From Zygosaccharomyces rouxii (taxonomy: Eukaryota > Ascomycota > Saccharomycetes > Saccharomycetales > Saccharomycetaceae), in assembly GCF_000026365.1 (NCBI RefSeq), contig NC_012990.1, positions 992,001 to 1,056,000 of the forward strand: DNA of 64,000 bases. Direction: 5' to 3'. This document shows positions 30,486-42,169 of the stretch, one piece after another (position 1 is the stretch's first letter; the number at the start of each line of letters is the position of its first letter). Under the pieces are notes generated by a model that was not told the origin of the DNA, made no database searches, and saw only the letters and a program-made list of their open reading frames with translations. The position numbers were made by a program, and so were the translations under genes.

Positions 30486-31334
30486 TATGAATCGGAGTTG
30501 TTTGAGATGTTGATTCTTAGTAAGCTAAACGCTTTCGCGAAAGAACTAACCGCAGTTAACACGAACATCTTTTCGGATTCGTTCCCTTTATATATGTGAT
30601 TCCAGGGGTGGACTGGTCCATCGAAGGGTTACGAAATCCAGGCGAAAAGAAGAAAAAAAAAGACGACTTCGCAACGAGGAGGAGGAACTGTCCGGACCAA
30701 CAGGGGCCATGTCCGACACCGGGTGTACTGGTCTGTCCGGGACCACCGTCGTTTCTTTTTCTTCCAGTCCGTATAGGCAACATGCAAGCGTTACTATAGG
30801 CACCGCTATTTATTGTGATCGACAAGCCCATAGCCATCTAGATTTGTCCCTGACTAATGACGATTACCTTACAAATTATACTCTACCGGACCTCCATGCT
30901 AGGATCGCTGCTCTGTGCCCGTGGACCGTCCACATCGCCTACAGTTAGAACTCCATAGTAGAATCCCTCTTGATGCCATTTATTGTTTTGTTCTCCCGGT
31001 GTGGCTTTCCTTCTACTCCTACAGCCCACGCTGCTGTTCGAGATCGAATACAACAGCTTACTGAGAAAACATTCGTAAAAAGAGTACACACCTGGCGCTC
31101 AACAGCGACTGCTATACCAATTGCAAGTCGTAGTCTATGCCTCCGGCAGGTTCTTTTGGAAAAGAACCAAAACCGTTCTTACTCGCATGGCCCGTAATGG
31201 TTCGACCTCCCAGCGGCTTGCTGACGTGACACACATATCATTCGAACATATACATATACATATACACGTATATATATAAACGTTTCTTTCCTCTTGCACT
31301 ACTAAAATAAAAGTTCCTCTAATCCTCCACACCG
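30486..31334. other. TAL1 promoter and RME1 3' flank
   Basis: About 850 bp. A TTTATATA word at 30587-30594 is the TAL1 TATA box on the minus strand. ACATAT/ATACAC repeats lie at 31240-31280. Short frames across the region are low complexity or lack support. No gene. Confidence 0.5.
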
Positions 31335-32135
31335 TCAGCGGATGCCAGCAATCGCAATACTATGTCTTCTGCTTTTCATCCTCGTGTTAACGTACCTGTT
31401 CCTATCCGACTCCTTATCGAATGGACAATCAGCTAAAATCTGAAACATCCTCTTGTTAAATCTCGATCCAATCTTCTCATGGACTATCGCAATATGTCTG
31501 TTATAAGCATCCTTCCTGTGGAATATTTTATCGCAGTATTGATGTGGGCATTTAAGGGTAGGGTACGTTTCATCCTTTAGATTCAACATTTCTTTCAAAT
31601 CCGCCGGCAGATGGTCCTTGTGCTGGATCGCACAATGCCTACGGAGGTCCGGCCTCCGTGGCAATCCCAAGATCTTCCATGGACACAATGGAAAAGGGCA
31701 TTTGAACTCTCGCCGAATATCAAATTCGTCCATGTGCGACGCATACTCAAATATATTCGAAAACGTCTCTGGACAATGTGTACACCTGTAATATCCCCTC
31801 TTATGCTTATTAGAAATTACCCCCATTAAAGGCTGATCCATATGCAATTGCTCCAACAACGAAAGTCCAGGGGTCGGTGGCACTGTCATATTGCGTATAT
31901 CTTGATGCTTGGGCATCAAGATCTGCGGTGAGATCAGGTCAATCGCTGAATCACTCTCCGAGACAGTAGCTGGCGCCGAAGCAGGCGCCGCTGACATAAA
32001 ATTTGTAATACTGTCTTGTCCATTTTCCGTGTCGCCAGCGTCCAACCACCAAGTATCGAAAAACCCTGGCTGCAATAGACTTTCAACAGGCATTGATAGT
32101 TCCTGCGAAAAATCCATCAACTGTATCCCCTCCAT
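31335..32135 (-). CDS. RME1: Zinc-finger regulator Rme1 (meiosis repressor / G1 cyclin activator)
   Basis: The 266-residue protein has its zinc fingers in the C-terminal half: CTHCPETFSNIFEYASHMDEF, CPFPLCPWKILG...HCAIQH and CPHQYCDKIFHRKDAYNRH..., followed by a basic tail. S. cerevisiae Rme1 (YGR044C, 300 residues) is haploid-expressed, represses IME1 and activates CLN2. I chose the ATG at 32135 (MEGIQLMDFSQEL). A longer frame upstream uses only non-ATG starts. The N-terminal half is acidic and Pro/Ser rich. Synteny (TAL1/NQM1 next door) supports the call. Confidence 0.9.
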   Translation of the reverse strand: MEGIQLMDFSQELSMPVESLLQPGFFDTWWLDAGDTENGQDSITNFMSAAPASAPATVSESDSAIDLISPQILMPKHQDIRNMTVPPTPGLSLLEQLHMDQPLMGVISNKHKRGYYRCTHCPETFSNIFEYASHMDEFDIRREFKCPFPLCPWKILGLPRRPDLRRHCAIQHKDHLPADLKEMLNLKDETYPTLKCPHQYCDKIFHRKDAYNRHIAIVHEKIGSRFNKRMFQILADCPFDKESDRNRYVNTRMKSRRHSIAIAGIR

Positions 32136-33026
32136 TCCACTACTACCACTATAACAACAACGGCAACAATGCCAAACGAATAAAAAAAAAGAAGAAAATG
32201 AAAATGAAGTCAAAACTCCAGGCAAGACAAGTTGTGCCGTCCTTTCCTTTGATTGCCTTTGAGCGTACTTCCCCAGATCACGACGATTAGGTTAATAAAC
32301 TTTCTCTTTATAAATCAATACCATATCACACTCAACCCTTTGGTGAAAACGTAAATAGTCATCCTCATTTTTTTGAGATACACTTCCTTAACAATTATGA
32401 TGCATGCTAACAATTATGATGCATGCTAAACCGATGCGCATTTTAACGTATCTTGGGGCTTCATCTGAAACTGTTAACGACAGGGAAGCGCATCACTATC
32501 AGAACACACACGCGTACGGACGTACTGACGGTTCTACCTACCTACGAGCTTTTACACGTACAAAATTTACTTGTTCATCCACGTATTTCCGATATTTACG
32601 GCAAGTCATTGCTATGTCCATTGAATCTAATAAAAACATTCCCAAGACCGTTTCCGGGACGCCCTGTTACTACGCATAATTACTACTATAGTGGCTGCTG
32701 CCACCCTTTCCTGGCACTAAACTAAGTTAAACTAAATTAAACTAATCTAACCTAGACATTCCCGCTGGGCTTAAGCCCCGTCGTTTCTTATATTTCCTTT
32801 ACCCTTTTCTTTTCCATTGTCTTTCTTTATCTTTACCTTTTCCTCCTTACAGTACCTGCTTCGAACCTACGGCCTGTCTTTAGCGTCGTTATCAAAATAT
32901 GTCTACTTTATGCGTGGGTAGGCAGTTTATAGTGGTGCGGTTCCGCCACACAAAGTCATCATAATCATAATCATCTCAATAGTAACAAACTCCATCCTGC
33001 ATTGTTCCCCCCTCCTTATAGTCTAA
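32136..33026. other. RME1 upstream region and synteny junction
   Basis: About 890 bp. It contains a 19-bp tandem repeat (32389-32426), a run of TAAACTAA-like words (about 32719-32752), and T/C-rich tracts at about 32787-32850. Several short frames are open on the + strand, but none resembles a known family. The change from the YGR044-type block to the YBR198-type block falls between here and 33.86 kb. Confidence 0.5.
32389..32426. repeat. Two tandem 19-bp repeats containing TGATGCATGC
   Basis: TAACAATTATGATGCATGC is present twice head to tail without mismatch, about 255 bp upstream of the RME1 start. GCATGC inside each copy is itself palindromic. Tandem copies in a promoter suggest a binding site, but a recent duplication is equally possible. 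Confidence 0.6.
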
Positions 33027-33680
33027 TCAAAGCGGGCTCAAATACATATAGTTGGTGATGGAACGATGATGTGGAAACTTTTCGCCCTGTGAAATTGTGT
33101 CTAGATCTGGATCCAACACTACGTCATCCCCCGGAATCCAATTGACAGGAGTCATAATATTACCATTGTGCGCATCCACAGTTTGTAGACTATCTATACA
33201 TCTTAGTAATTCCGCGGTGTTACGGCCCGTTGACAGTGGATACGCCTGTATCAATCTCACTCTTTTGTGGGGGTCGATGATGTAGACGGACCTCATAGGA
33301 ATTGGCTTGCCAGCTCTATCGAAATGTAAGAGATCTATCATGCCGTATGTTGTTGACACCTTTCGAGATTCATCGCATAGAATCGGAAAGCGCACTTGAC
33401 TACCCGTTATCCTCTGAATGTCTAGCAGCCATTGGCGATGAGTCTCAGCATCGTTGGTGGAAAGACCGAGTAATTTACAGTTACGTGCATTAAATTCATC
33501 TTGTAAGGCAGCTAGTGCACCGATCTCTGTCGTACAGATTGGTGTGAAGTCACTTGGATGTGAAAAGAACAGTATCCATGAGCGTGATGAGTACTGGTAG
33601 AAGTCGATGAAACCTTGTGAAGAGGGACATTGGAAATTTGGGGCAATGGAATGGAGGTAGACACTCGGACGGATACTCAT
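33027..33680 (-). CDS. 1-Cys peroxiredoxin (Prx6 type), probably cytosolic
   Basis: The 217-residue thiol peroxidase reduces H2O2 and organic peroxides. The peroxidatic Cys is C49 in HPSDFTPICTTEIG. FPILCDES and the long C-terminal extension (PVNWIPGDDVVLDPDL) place it in the Prx6/1-Cys group, like S. cerevisiae Prx1. It starts directly at the domain (MSIRPSVYLHSIAPNF) with no mitochondrial presequence, unlike the 261-residue Prx1. It lies between RME1 and TAF5, where S. cerevisiae has no such gene. The start ATG at 33680 is the first in frame that gives a full domain. Confidence 0.92.
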   Translation of the reverse strand: MSIRPSVYLHSIAPNFQCPSSQGFIDFYQYSSRSWILFFSHPSDFTPICTTEIGALAALQDEFNARNCKLLGLSTNDAETHRQWLLDIQRITGSQVRFPILCDESRKVSTTYGMIDLLHFDRAGKPIPMRSVYIIDPHKRVRLIQAYPLSTGRNTAELLRCIDSLQTVDAHNGNIMTPVNWIPGDDVVLDPDLDTISQGEKFPHHRSITNYMYLSPL

Positions 33681-33862
33681 GAAGACGAATATGAGCTTGT
33701 TACTTACTTTTGTTCAGACTTCGAAATCGTTCTCTTATTTCGACGTTGGTTTATACGGGCGATAGATTTTTTAGTCAGAGTTTAGTTGTTAGTAGATGAA
33801 ATGAACAAGTTAAAGGAAAGAGAAGCACAGAAGGGAGAAAACAGAGAGACAAAGCAGGGATA

Positions 33863-36337
33863 ATGGCTCAAAATGCTAATTCGAAGAGACCTGGGACTCC
33901 TCCACAAGGGCAGTCTCAACAGCAACAACAGCAGCAGCAGCAACAACAACAACCGCAATCTCAACAGCCTCAATCCCAGCAAGCTCAATCCCAGCAGCAA
34001 AGAGGTCAACCAAGGCCCAATGGTCCCTTCTCGGCTTCTGATTTGAACAGAATCGTTCTCGAGTATCTCAACAAGAAGGGTTACCATAGAACTGAGGCAA
34101 TGCTAAGAGCAGAAAGCGGACGTACTTTAACATCGCCCAATAAGCAGTCACCAGCCAATGTGAAGACTGGTAAATTACCTGAACCAAAGACAACACCAGC
34201 AGGTGTGGATAAGAATGCCAAACCGGTCAGTAATCCGGCCATCCCCGCCAAGAGAGACTCGTCGTCAGCTGTGGTTAGCGAGGAGCAATTAAAGGAAACT
34301 ACCTCGTCTGAGAATTACATTAGAGCCTATTCAATGCTCAAAAATTGGGTCGATTCATCGTTAGAAATCTACAAGCCGGAACTGCAATACATTCTGTATC
34401 CGATTTTCATCTATTTGTTTTTAATCCTTGTCTCTAAGAATGCATTACACGCAAGGAGATTTTTTGACAGATTTTCACCAGATTTTAAGATTAACCACAG
34501 CTCAGAGATTAATAGGCTGTTTAGTGTCAATTCCGTGGATCATATCAAGGAAAATGAAGTGGCAAACGCGTTCCATACAAACCGTTACAAAGTAACGATT
34601 TCCAGGACGACGTTAAACTTATTACTTTATTTCCTCAATGAAAATGAAGGTGTCGGTGGTTCACTTATTATTAGCGCAATAAATCAACATTTGGATCCCA
34701 ACGTTGTCGATACCGTTACTTCCAAGGATCAGTTAGCCGACGGTATCAAAGTGATCGAGTCTAGTGGTAATGCTGATGATAGCGATATTAACACGGCTAA
34801 AGTTAAGTTGGGACCATATCCAAGAGATCAAGAGTTTTCAAAAGAAATTGAAACTGAATTGAAAATCAGAGATGAACAGGAGAAGCGCTCCGATAAACAT
34901 ACGCTTGTGCAAGAATACAAAGTCATGAACAATGAACCTTACGAAGAACCTACGCCAGATATCAAAGAAGAAGAGAGGGAGAAGGAAAAGGAGAAAGAAA
35001 AGGAAAAGGAGAAGGACAAAGAAAATGGTGAGAAAACTGAGACTAGTGGTACTGATGATAAAGGTACTGATGATAAGGACGGTGAAACTGAGGAAAAGGA
35101 GGAAAGTAATGAAACCGCTCCAACACCTAAAACGGAAGAGAAAAAACCTGTGACTAAAGCCCAACAGCCTCAATTGGAGGATGCAAACATGGAATCACCA
35201 GCACTTGATGCGTTACCATTACCACCAAAAACTACTCTCGATATTAAATTGGAAGTTCAACGTGTTAAGGAATCAAGAGACGCTATAAAATTAGACAATT
35301 TACAATTGGCATTACCGAGCGTTTGTATGTATACGTTCCACAATACCAATAGAGACATGACTAGTCTAGAGTTTAGCGACGACTGCCGGTTAGCCGCCGC
35401 AGGTTTCCAAGATAGTCAAATTAAATTATTTTCACTGGATGGTTCACCACTAGGTAACAGGTATGATCCAGATTTACCAGAAGATGCGACTTCCAAGACG
35501 TTAGTAGGTCATAGTGGTACAGTGTATTCCACCAGTTTCAGCCCTGACAATCGTTATTTGGTCTCTAGTTCCGAAGATAAAACCGTACGATTGTGGTCGT
35601 TGGATACTCACAGTGCTTTAGTTAGCTATAAAGGTCATAATCATCCAGTGTGGGATGTGAAATTTTCGCCGTTAGGCCATTATTTTGCAACTGCCTCTCA
35701 CGATCATACCGCTAGATTATGGTCTTGTGATCACATTTACCCATTGCGTATCTTTGCAGGTCATTTAAACGATGTGGATTGTGTATCATTCCATCCTAAT
35801 GGTTGTTACCTCTTTACAGGTTCCAGTGATAAGACCTGTAGAATGTGGGATATTGCTACTGGTGACTGCGTAAGATTATTCCTTGGATTGACTGCACCGG
35901 TCATTTCTACGTGCGTTTCTCCCGATGGAAGATGGTTATCAACAGGTAGTGAAGATGGTATTATTAACGTCTGGGATATTGGTACAGGTAAACGTTTGAA
36001 GCAAATGCGTGGTCATGGTAAAAATGCTATTTATTCTCTAGCGTACTGTAAAGAAGGTAATGCGCTAATTAGTGGTGGTGCAGACCATTCAGTGCGAGTC
36101 TGGGATCTCAAGAAAGCTACTACAGAATCAGGTCCCGAACCAGAGCAAGCATTCGTTGGTTATTTGGGCGATGTTACAGGTTCTATCAATCAAGACATTA
36201 AAGAATATGGTAGAAGGAGAACCGTTATACCAACTAATGATCTTGTAGCTTCGTTCTACACAAAGAAGACTCCAGTGTTTAAAGTTAAGTTTACAAGAAG
36301 TAATCTGGCACTAGCGGGTGGTGCATATAGAGATTGA
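33863..36337 (+). CDS. TAF5: TFIID/SAGA subunit Taf5
   Basis: The 824-residue scaffold subunit of TFIID and SAGA begins with a Gln-rich stretch (about 14-48), then the LisH motif (LNRIVLEYLNKKGYHRTEAML, about 58-78) and the NTD2 domain (about 155-310). A charged Glu/Lys low-complexity linker follows (about 370-430). Six or seven WD40 repeats run from about 490 to 800, with clear GHSGTVYSTSFSPDNRYLVSSSEDKTVRLW-type units. S. cerevisiae Taf5 (YBR198C) is 798 residues. The next gene is GPI2, converging. Confidence 0.97.
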   Translation: MAQNANSKRPGTPPQGQSQQQQQQQQQQQQPQSQQPQSQQAQSQQQRGQPRPNGPFSASDLNRIVLEYLNKKGYHRTEAMLRAESGRTLTSPNKQSPANVKTGKLPEPKTTPAGVDKNAKPVSNPAIPAKRDSSSAVVSEEQLKETTSSENYIRAYSMLKNWVDSSLEIYKPELQYILYPIFIYLFLILVSKNALHARRFFDRFSPDFKINHSSEINRLFSVNSVDHIKENEVANAFHTNRYKVTISRTTLNLLLYFLNENEGVGGSLIISAINQHLDPNVVDTVTSKDQLADGIKVIESSGNADDSDINTAKVKLGPYPRDQEFSKEIETELKIRDEQEKRSDKHTLVQEYKVMNNEPYEEPTPDIKEEEREKEKEKEKEKEKDKENGEKTETSGTDDKGTDDKDGETEEKEESNETAPTPKTEEKKPVTKAQQPQLEDANMESPALDALPLPPKTTLDIKLEVQRVKESRDAIKLDNLQLALPSVCMYTFHNTNRDMTSLEFSDDCRLAAAGFQDSQIKLFSLDGSPLGNRYDPDLPEDATSKTLVGHSGTVYSTSFSPDNRYLVSSSEDKTVRLWSLDTHSALVSYKGHNHPVWDVKFSPLGHYFATASHDHTARLWSCDHIYPLRIFAGHLNDVDCVSFHPNGCYLFTGSSDKTCRMWDIATGDCVRLFLGLTAPVISTCVSPDGRWLSTGSEDGIINVWDIGTGKRLKQMRGHGKNAIYSLAYCKEGNALISGGADHSVRVWDLKKATTESGPEPEQAFVGYLGDVTGSINQDIKEYGRRRTVIPTNDLVASFYTKKTPVFKVKFTRSNLALAGGAYRD

Positions 36338-36404
36338 AAAAACGACAGAAAAAAAAAGTTGTATAGAATGTCTGTATAATAGTACTATTATTAATATATG
36401 TCCA

Positions 36405-37244
36405 TTAGTCTAGTATAGGTCTTTGAGATTCCCATACCCTTGAAAGCGATGCCTCGTAGCCGCGGTAATTGGTTTGCCAATATACAAACCACTGAGGTAA
36501 TACGAAGATGTAAAAGGATGATAGGCACCAGGCAACAACGGCGTACGATAACCCCAATGCTAGAATGACATAGGTAAATACGATTGTGCTTAATACAAGC
36601 GCATATAACCTAGTATTAAACACGACCAACTTAGGTAGAATTAGATTAAGCTGAATGCATATGAAGAGGAAACAGAAAACTTGAGTAGAAGAATTTAATC
36701 TTGATGCTAAGACCGTAACGATTGCCAGAAGAAGATTCGTCGATAGATTCGAAGTTTGGGATGCCGAATTTGGTGACATAGATCCCACATACGCCAGTGT
36801 TAACCAAAAGGCAAGAGTCCAGATGGAATTAGATGCAGTTGTCTTGGATAACGATTTTAGAACCGGTGATAATGTTAACATGGCAAATGTAATGACAAGA
36901 GATGATCTCAAATCGACCCAGCGTCGTGTTGATTTCCAACTCAAATACAGAATGAATACAGTCAGAGCTATGGTATAAGGTAGTGGATCCACTTTATAAT
37001 GATAGATGAAATTGAATGCAATGAATACAAGTGAAGTGCTGAGCAGTTTGTTGTAAAAAAGTACCAAATCTGTTCTTACCTGTACCACTGGTGTCGCTGA
37101 TGTCGGTGATGGCCATGCGTATTTACCCTTATATCGTAGCCTTTGTGCATGTCTAATAAATTCAGGATCTGTATAATTATCAGGATAATCTTGACGAATC
37201 CACAATATTCTTTTCCATGGTTCCTTTTTATGCTCCCCCATCAT
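36405..37244 (-). CDS. GPI2: GPI-GlcNAc transferase subunit Gpi2 (PIG-C)
   Basis: The 279-residue ER protein is a subunit of the complex that transfers GlcNAc to phosphatidylinositol, the first step of GPI-anchor synthesis. The N-terminus WKRILWIRQDYPDNYTD is the PIG-C signature, followed by six to eight hydrophobic segments. S. cerevisiae Gpi2 (YPL076W) is 280 residues. Two adjacent ATG codons begin the frame. Its promoter is shared head to head with the YBR197C/YPL077C-like gene. Confidence 0.95.
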   Translation of the reverse strand: MMGEHKKEPWKRILWIRQDYPDNYTDPEFIRHAQRLRYKGKYAWPSPTSATPVVQVRTDLVLFYNKLLSTSLVFIAFNFIYHYKVDPLPYTIALTVFILYLSWKSTRRWVDLRSSLVITFAMLTLSPVLKSLSKTTASNSIWTLAFWLTLAYVGSMSPNSASQTSNLSTNLLLAIVTVLASRLNSSTQVFCFLFICIQLNLILPKLVVFNTRLYALVLSTIVFTYVILALGLSYAVVAWCLSSFYIFVLPQWFVYWQTNYRGYEASLSRVWESQRPILD

Positions 37245-37345
37245 TTCCTTTCCATGTCAACATGAGTTTTGTGCATTGAAGAAGTTATTATCATCAGCCC
37301 CATTAACATAAATATCTAAACTACAAAAACCACATACATAACCCT

Positions 37346-38395
37346 ATGAGAAGCTCTAAGACTATGCATAGTACCGCATCATCTGTAAGACCTGTTCCCA
37401 CAGCTGAAGAAGAGGAAGAGACAGATACCGCTTTTTACAGATATGTTCCAAGAACATTACAACAGGGGGGTCCATTTTACGGCTCTGTTAGCCAAGGTAA
37501 ATTCGCAGACAGTGATAGGGGAGGTAGTAGGAGTGGCTCAACTAAACACTTAGATTCAGGAAGAACCGAAAATACTGATGAAGGGCATGCCTACAAGACT
37601 TCACGATTCCGGCCGCATCATGTCTCAACTGATGAGTTTACTGGACCACCACACAATCTAGCGGCAGCTTTCCAATACGAAGATCTTTCCAACGGTCAAG
37701 AAGGTGATAATGAAAGCGGTCAATCCAATTCTTCACATAGCATGCCTGAAACGGATGCACAGTCAAGAAATTTAAATTCAGATGATATCGATATCAAGAG
37801 TATACATGGTGAAGATCACTACGGTAAATTGGAGACTACACCGATTGCAGATAATCAAGACAGGCTATGGACCCAAATTGACGCCCTCGATGATGTTAAA
37901 AAATTGGCAAGTAGCATGAACCTGTATGATGGTTTCCCACCGGGTTTTGAGGAACAGTTAAGTAAACTAAGAGAGGCGCATTCCCAACTGTTAACAATGA
38001 TGCGTGATAGAGATGCGCTATTAGAAGAAGAAAGAGACATTAATGGAAACGATACTGAAAGTGCTAGGGATTTCGGAGTTAGAATGGACAAAGCCATGAG
38101 TAATGGTTTTAGCCATGTAGGAGGCCGCCCAACTGGGAACGGAGAGACAAATAGCGTTGATCCAAAACGTCCTGGTAGTAGTGCTAGCGCTGGCGCTGGC
38201 GCTGGCGCAGGTGCAAGCGCGAATTCAGTTTTAGATGCAAATACAAGTGCAAATGCAAATGCAAGTGTCAGTAGCACAAAGAGTCAGAAACCTAGCAGAA
38301 GAGAGAAAAGAAGTACTGCACCTTCAATGACCGGGATAGATGAAGACAAATATGTCCAAGAGATGATCGGTATTATCAAGCAATTGAGGGCCTAG
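37346..38395 (+). CDS. Uncharacterised protein, YBR197C/YPL077C family
   Basis: The 349-residue hydrophilic product lies exactly where YBR197C and YPL077C lie in S. cerevisiae (between TAF5/GPI2 and PGI1/ATP4). It is longer than either (217 and 240 residues). It has an acidic Ser/Asn-rich N-terminal part, a predicted coiled stretch at about 175-235 (QIDALDDVKKLASSMN... EEERDING), a Gly/Ala run at about 277-290, and a conserved-looking C-terminal end DEDKYVQEMIGIIKQL. No catalytic motif, signal peptide or membrane segment is seen. The assignment rests mainly on position. Function unknown. Confidence 0.75.
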   Translation: MRSSKTMHSTASSVRPVPTAEEEEETDTAFYRYVPRTLQQGGPFYGSVSQGKFADSDRGGSRSGSTKHLDSGRTENTDEGHAYKTSRFRPHHVSTDEFTGPPHNLAAAFQYEDLSNGQEGDNESGQSNSSHSMPETDAQSRNLNSDDIDIKSIHGEDHYGKLETTPIADNQDRLWTQIDALDDVKKLASSMNLYDGFPPGFEEQLSKLREAHSQLLTMMRDRDALLEEERDINGNDTESARDFGVRMDKAMSNGFSHVGGRPTGNGETNSVDPKRPGSSASAGAGAGAGASANSVLDANTSANANASVSSTKSQKPSRREKRSTAPSMTGIDEDKYVQEMIGIIKQLRA

Positions 38396-40482
<2,087 letters not shown>

Positions 40483-40694
40483 GGATAATTTTCAACTGAT
40501 TAAACGCTTTTACGTAAAAATTGTATGTTTCTTTTTTTTTATTGTTATTATAATTATGTTAATATTAAACGAATAATTGGTAATCGTGATCTGTGTAGAT
40601 ATTAAGTTGGTGCTGTTGTTAGCGATAGATTCCGGGCGATGTAAGCTTAGTCCTAATAGTCCACCAAACATAAGCACACATACAGACGTACAAG

Positions 40695-41888
40695 ATGGAG
40701 ACAATACCAGAGGATCGCCAACAACGTTATACGTTATGGAAGAAAAACACAAAACTACTCTACGATTATTTAAATACCAATAGCTTCAAATGGCCGTCGT
40801 TAAGCTGTCAATTCTTCCCCGACTTGGATACTTCGTCAGATACTCATAGGCTACTATTCACCTCTTTCACATCATCGCAACTGCCACAGGATGAAAATGT
40901 CACCATTGCAAGCATATCAACGCTGAGACATGTACCTTGGTCGTCCCTGAACAATTTTGACATGGATGAGATGGAGTTTAAGCCCGATCTTTCCACCAAG
41001 TTACCACCTAAAAATTTACAAATCCAATTGACAATCAATTTCCCACACGGCGATTGTAATAGAGCTACCTATCTACCACAGAACCCGGACCTCATATCTA
41101 CAGCATCAAGTGACGGTAGCGTTTACATCTTTGATAGGACTAAGCGCGGTAAAAGCCCTATATCTCATCTAAGAGGACCTTTTGAAGCTCAACTGCTGCC
41201 GAACAACAATGGTTCGCCGATAGGTGAAACCGTGGCATTAGACTGGAACCGTCAAATTGAAGGTATATTAGCGTCAACCTACTCCAATGGCCAATTATGT
41301 ATCTGGGATATCAAGAAATTCGAAAAGAGAAATCCGATAATGAGCCAGCCCTCCGCTGACTTTATCGATACAGAGTCCCAAGGGTTTAACGATGTCTCGT
41401 GGATGCCATCCCACGATTGTCTATTGTCCATTGCTCGAGAAGATAATATAATGACGCTTTTCGATACGAGAACAAATGGCAACATTGCACAAACAGGCCC
41501 ATCAACAAATCATGCATCTGGTATTAACTGTACCAAATTCAACCCATCGCAACCATTATTAGTGGCAACCGCCAGTGGTGATGGGTTGGTACAGCTATGG
41601 GATATTCGCAAATTGCATAATCCGATAAAAACTATAAACTGCGAATCCCCACTGTCTGCACTTGAGTGGAACCCACAACTGCCAACAGTACTAGCTACAG
41701 GTGGGCAAGAGGATGGATTAGTCAAGCTTTGGAACGCATCTAATGGTCAATTACTCTTCACTCATGGTGGTCACATGCTGGGTGTCAATGACATCGCCTG
41801 GAGTCCGCACGACAAGTGGCTAATGTGCAGTGTAGCCAATGACAACTCCACACACCTGTGGAAACCTGCTAGCAGACTAGTAACATGA
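40695..41888 (+). CDS. MSI1: Chromatin assembly factor 1 subunit Msi1/Cac3
   Basis: The 397-residue WD40 protein of the RbAp46/48 family is the histone-binding p50 subunit of CAF-1. The N-terminal helix YTLWKKNTKLLYDYLNTNS and WPSLSCQFFPD are the family hallmark for histone H4 binding. Seven WD repeats follow, with DVSWMPSHDCLLSIARED and NALEWN-like units. S. cerevisiae Msi1 (YBR195C) is 422 residues and lies next to PGI1, as here. It reads in the same direction as PGI1, about 210 bp downstream. Confidence 0.95.
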   Translation: METIPEDRQQRYTLWKKNTKLLYDYLNTNSFKWPSLSCQFFPDLDTSSDTHRLLFTSFTSSQLPQDENVTIASISTLRHVPWSSLNNFDMDEMEFKPDLSTKLPPKNLQIQLTINFPHGDCNRATYLPQNPDLISTASSDGSVYIFDRTKRGKSPISHLRGPFEAQLLPNNNGSPIGETVALDWNRQIEGILASTYSNGQLCIWDIKKFEKRNPIMSQPSADFIDTESQGFNDVSWMPSHDCLLSIAREDNIMTLFDTRTNGNIAQTGPSTNHASGINCTKFNPSQPLLVATASGDGLVQLWDIRKLHNPIKTINCESPLSALEWNPQLPTVLATGGQEDGLVKLWNASNGQLLFTHGGHMLGVNDIAWSPHDKWLMCSVANDNSTHLWKPASRLVT

Positions 41889-41939
41889 ATACTGCAGCTT
41901 GGATTATAATATAAATAAGCATCATTATCTTCTAATGTA

Positions 41940-41974
41940 TCACGTGAATATCATGTGACCAAAATACACGTGAC
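41940..41974. promoter_or_regulatory. Cluster of three Cbf1-type E-boxes upstream of ATP4
   Basis: TCACGTGA (41940-41947), TCATGTGAC (41951-41959) and CACGTGAC (41967-41974) lie within 35 bp, about 200-230 bp before ATP4. Cbf1 sites are common at respiratory genes in non-duplicated yeasts, which fits a gene for an ATP synthase subunit. Confidence 0.55.
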
Positions 41975-42169
41975 CGGAGGCCAATCATACAGAGCTTTTC
42001 ATGAACTAATTTTTTTTTTGCCTTCCCTCGAGAGGAAAACCTAACAAGCAAGAGAGGAGGGAAGCTAACGTAGTACACCTAACAGTAAAACGTCCGTTAG
42101 AATAGGTTAAACTTTATCGTTGGGAAGGCCTATCTTTTTTAAAATCCATAGGGATAAGCAGTACCAGAA

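Noticed and set aside
30709..30948. 79-codon ATG frame in the TAL1 upstream region
   Set aside because: Composition is unlike neighbours, no motif, and it overlaps the presumed TAL1 promoter.
32136..32225. Longer RME1 start
   Set aside because: The extension has no ATG; it starts with TTG and is Phe/Ser/Cys rich, unlike the protein.
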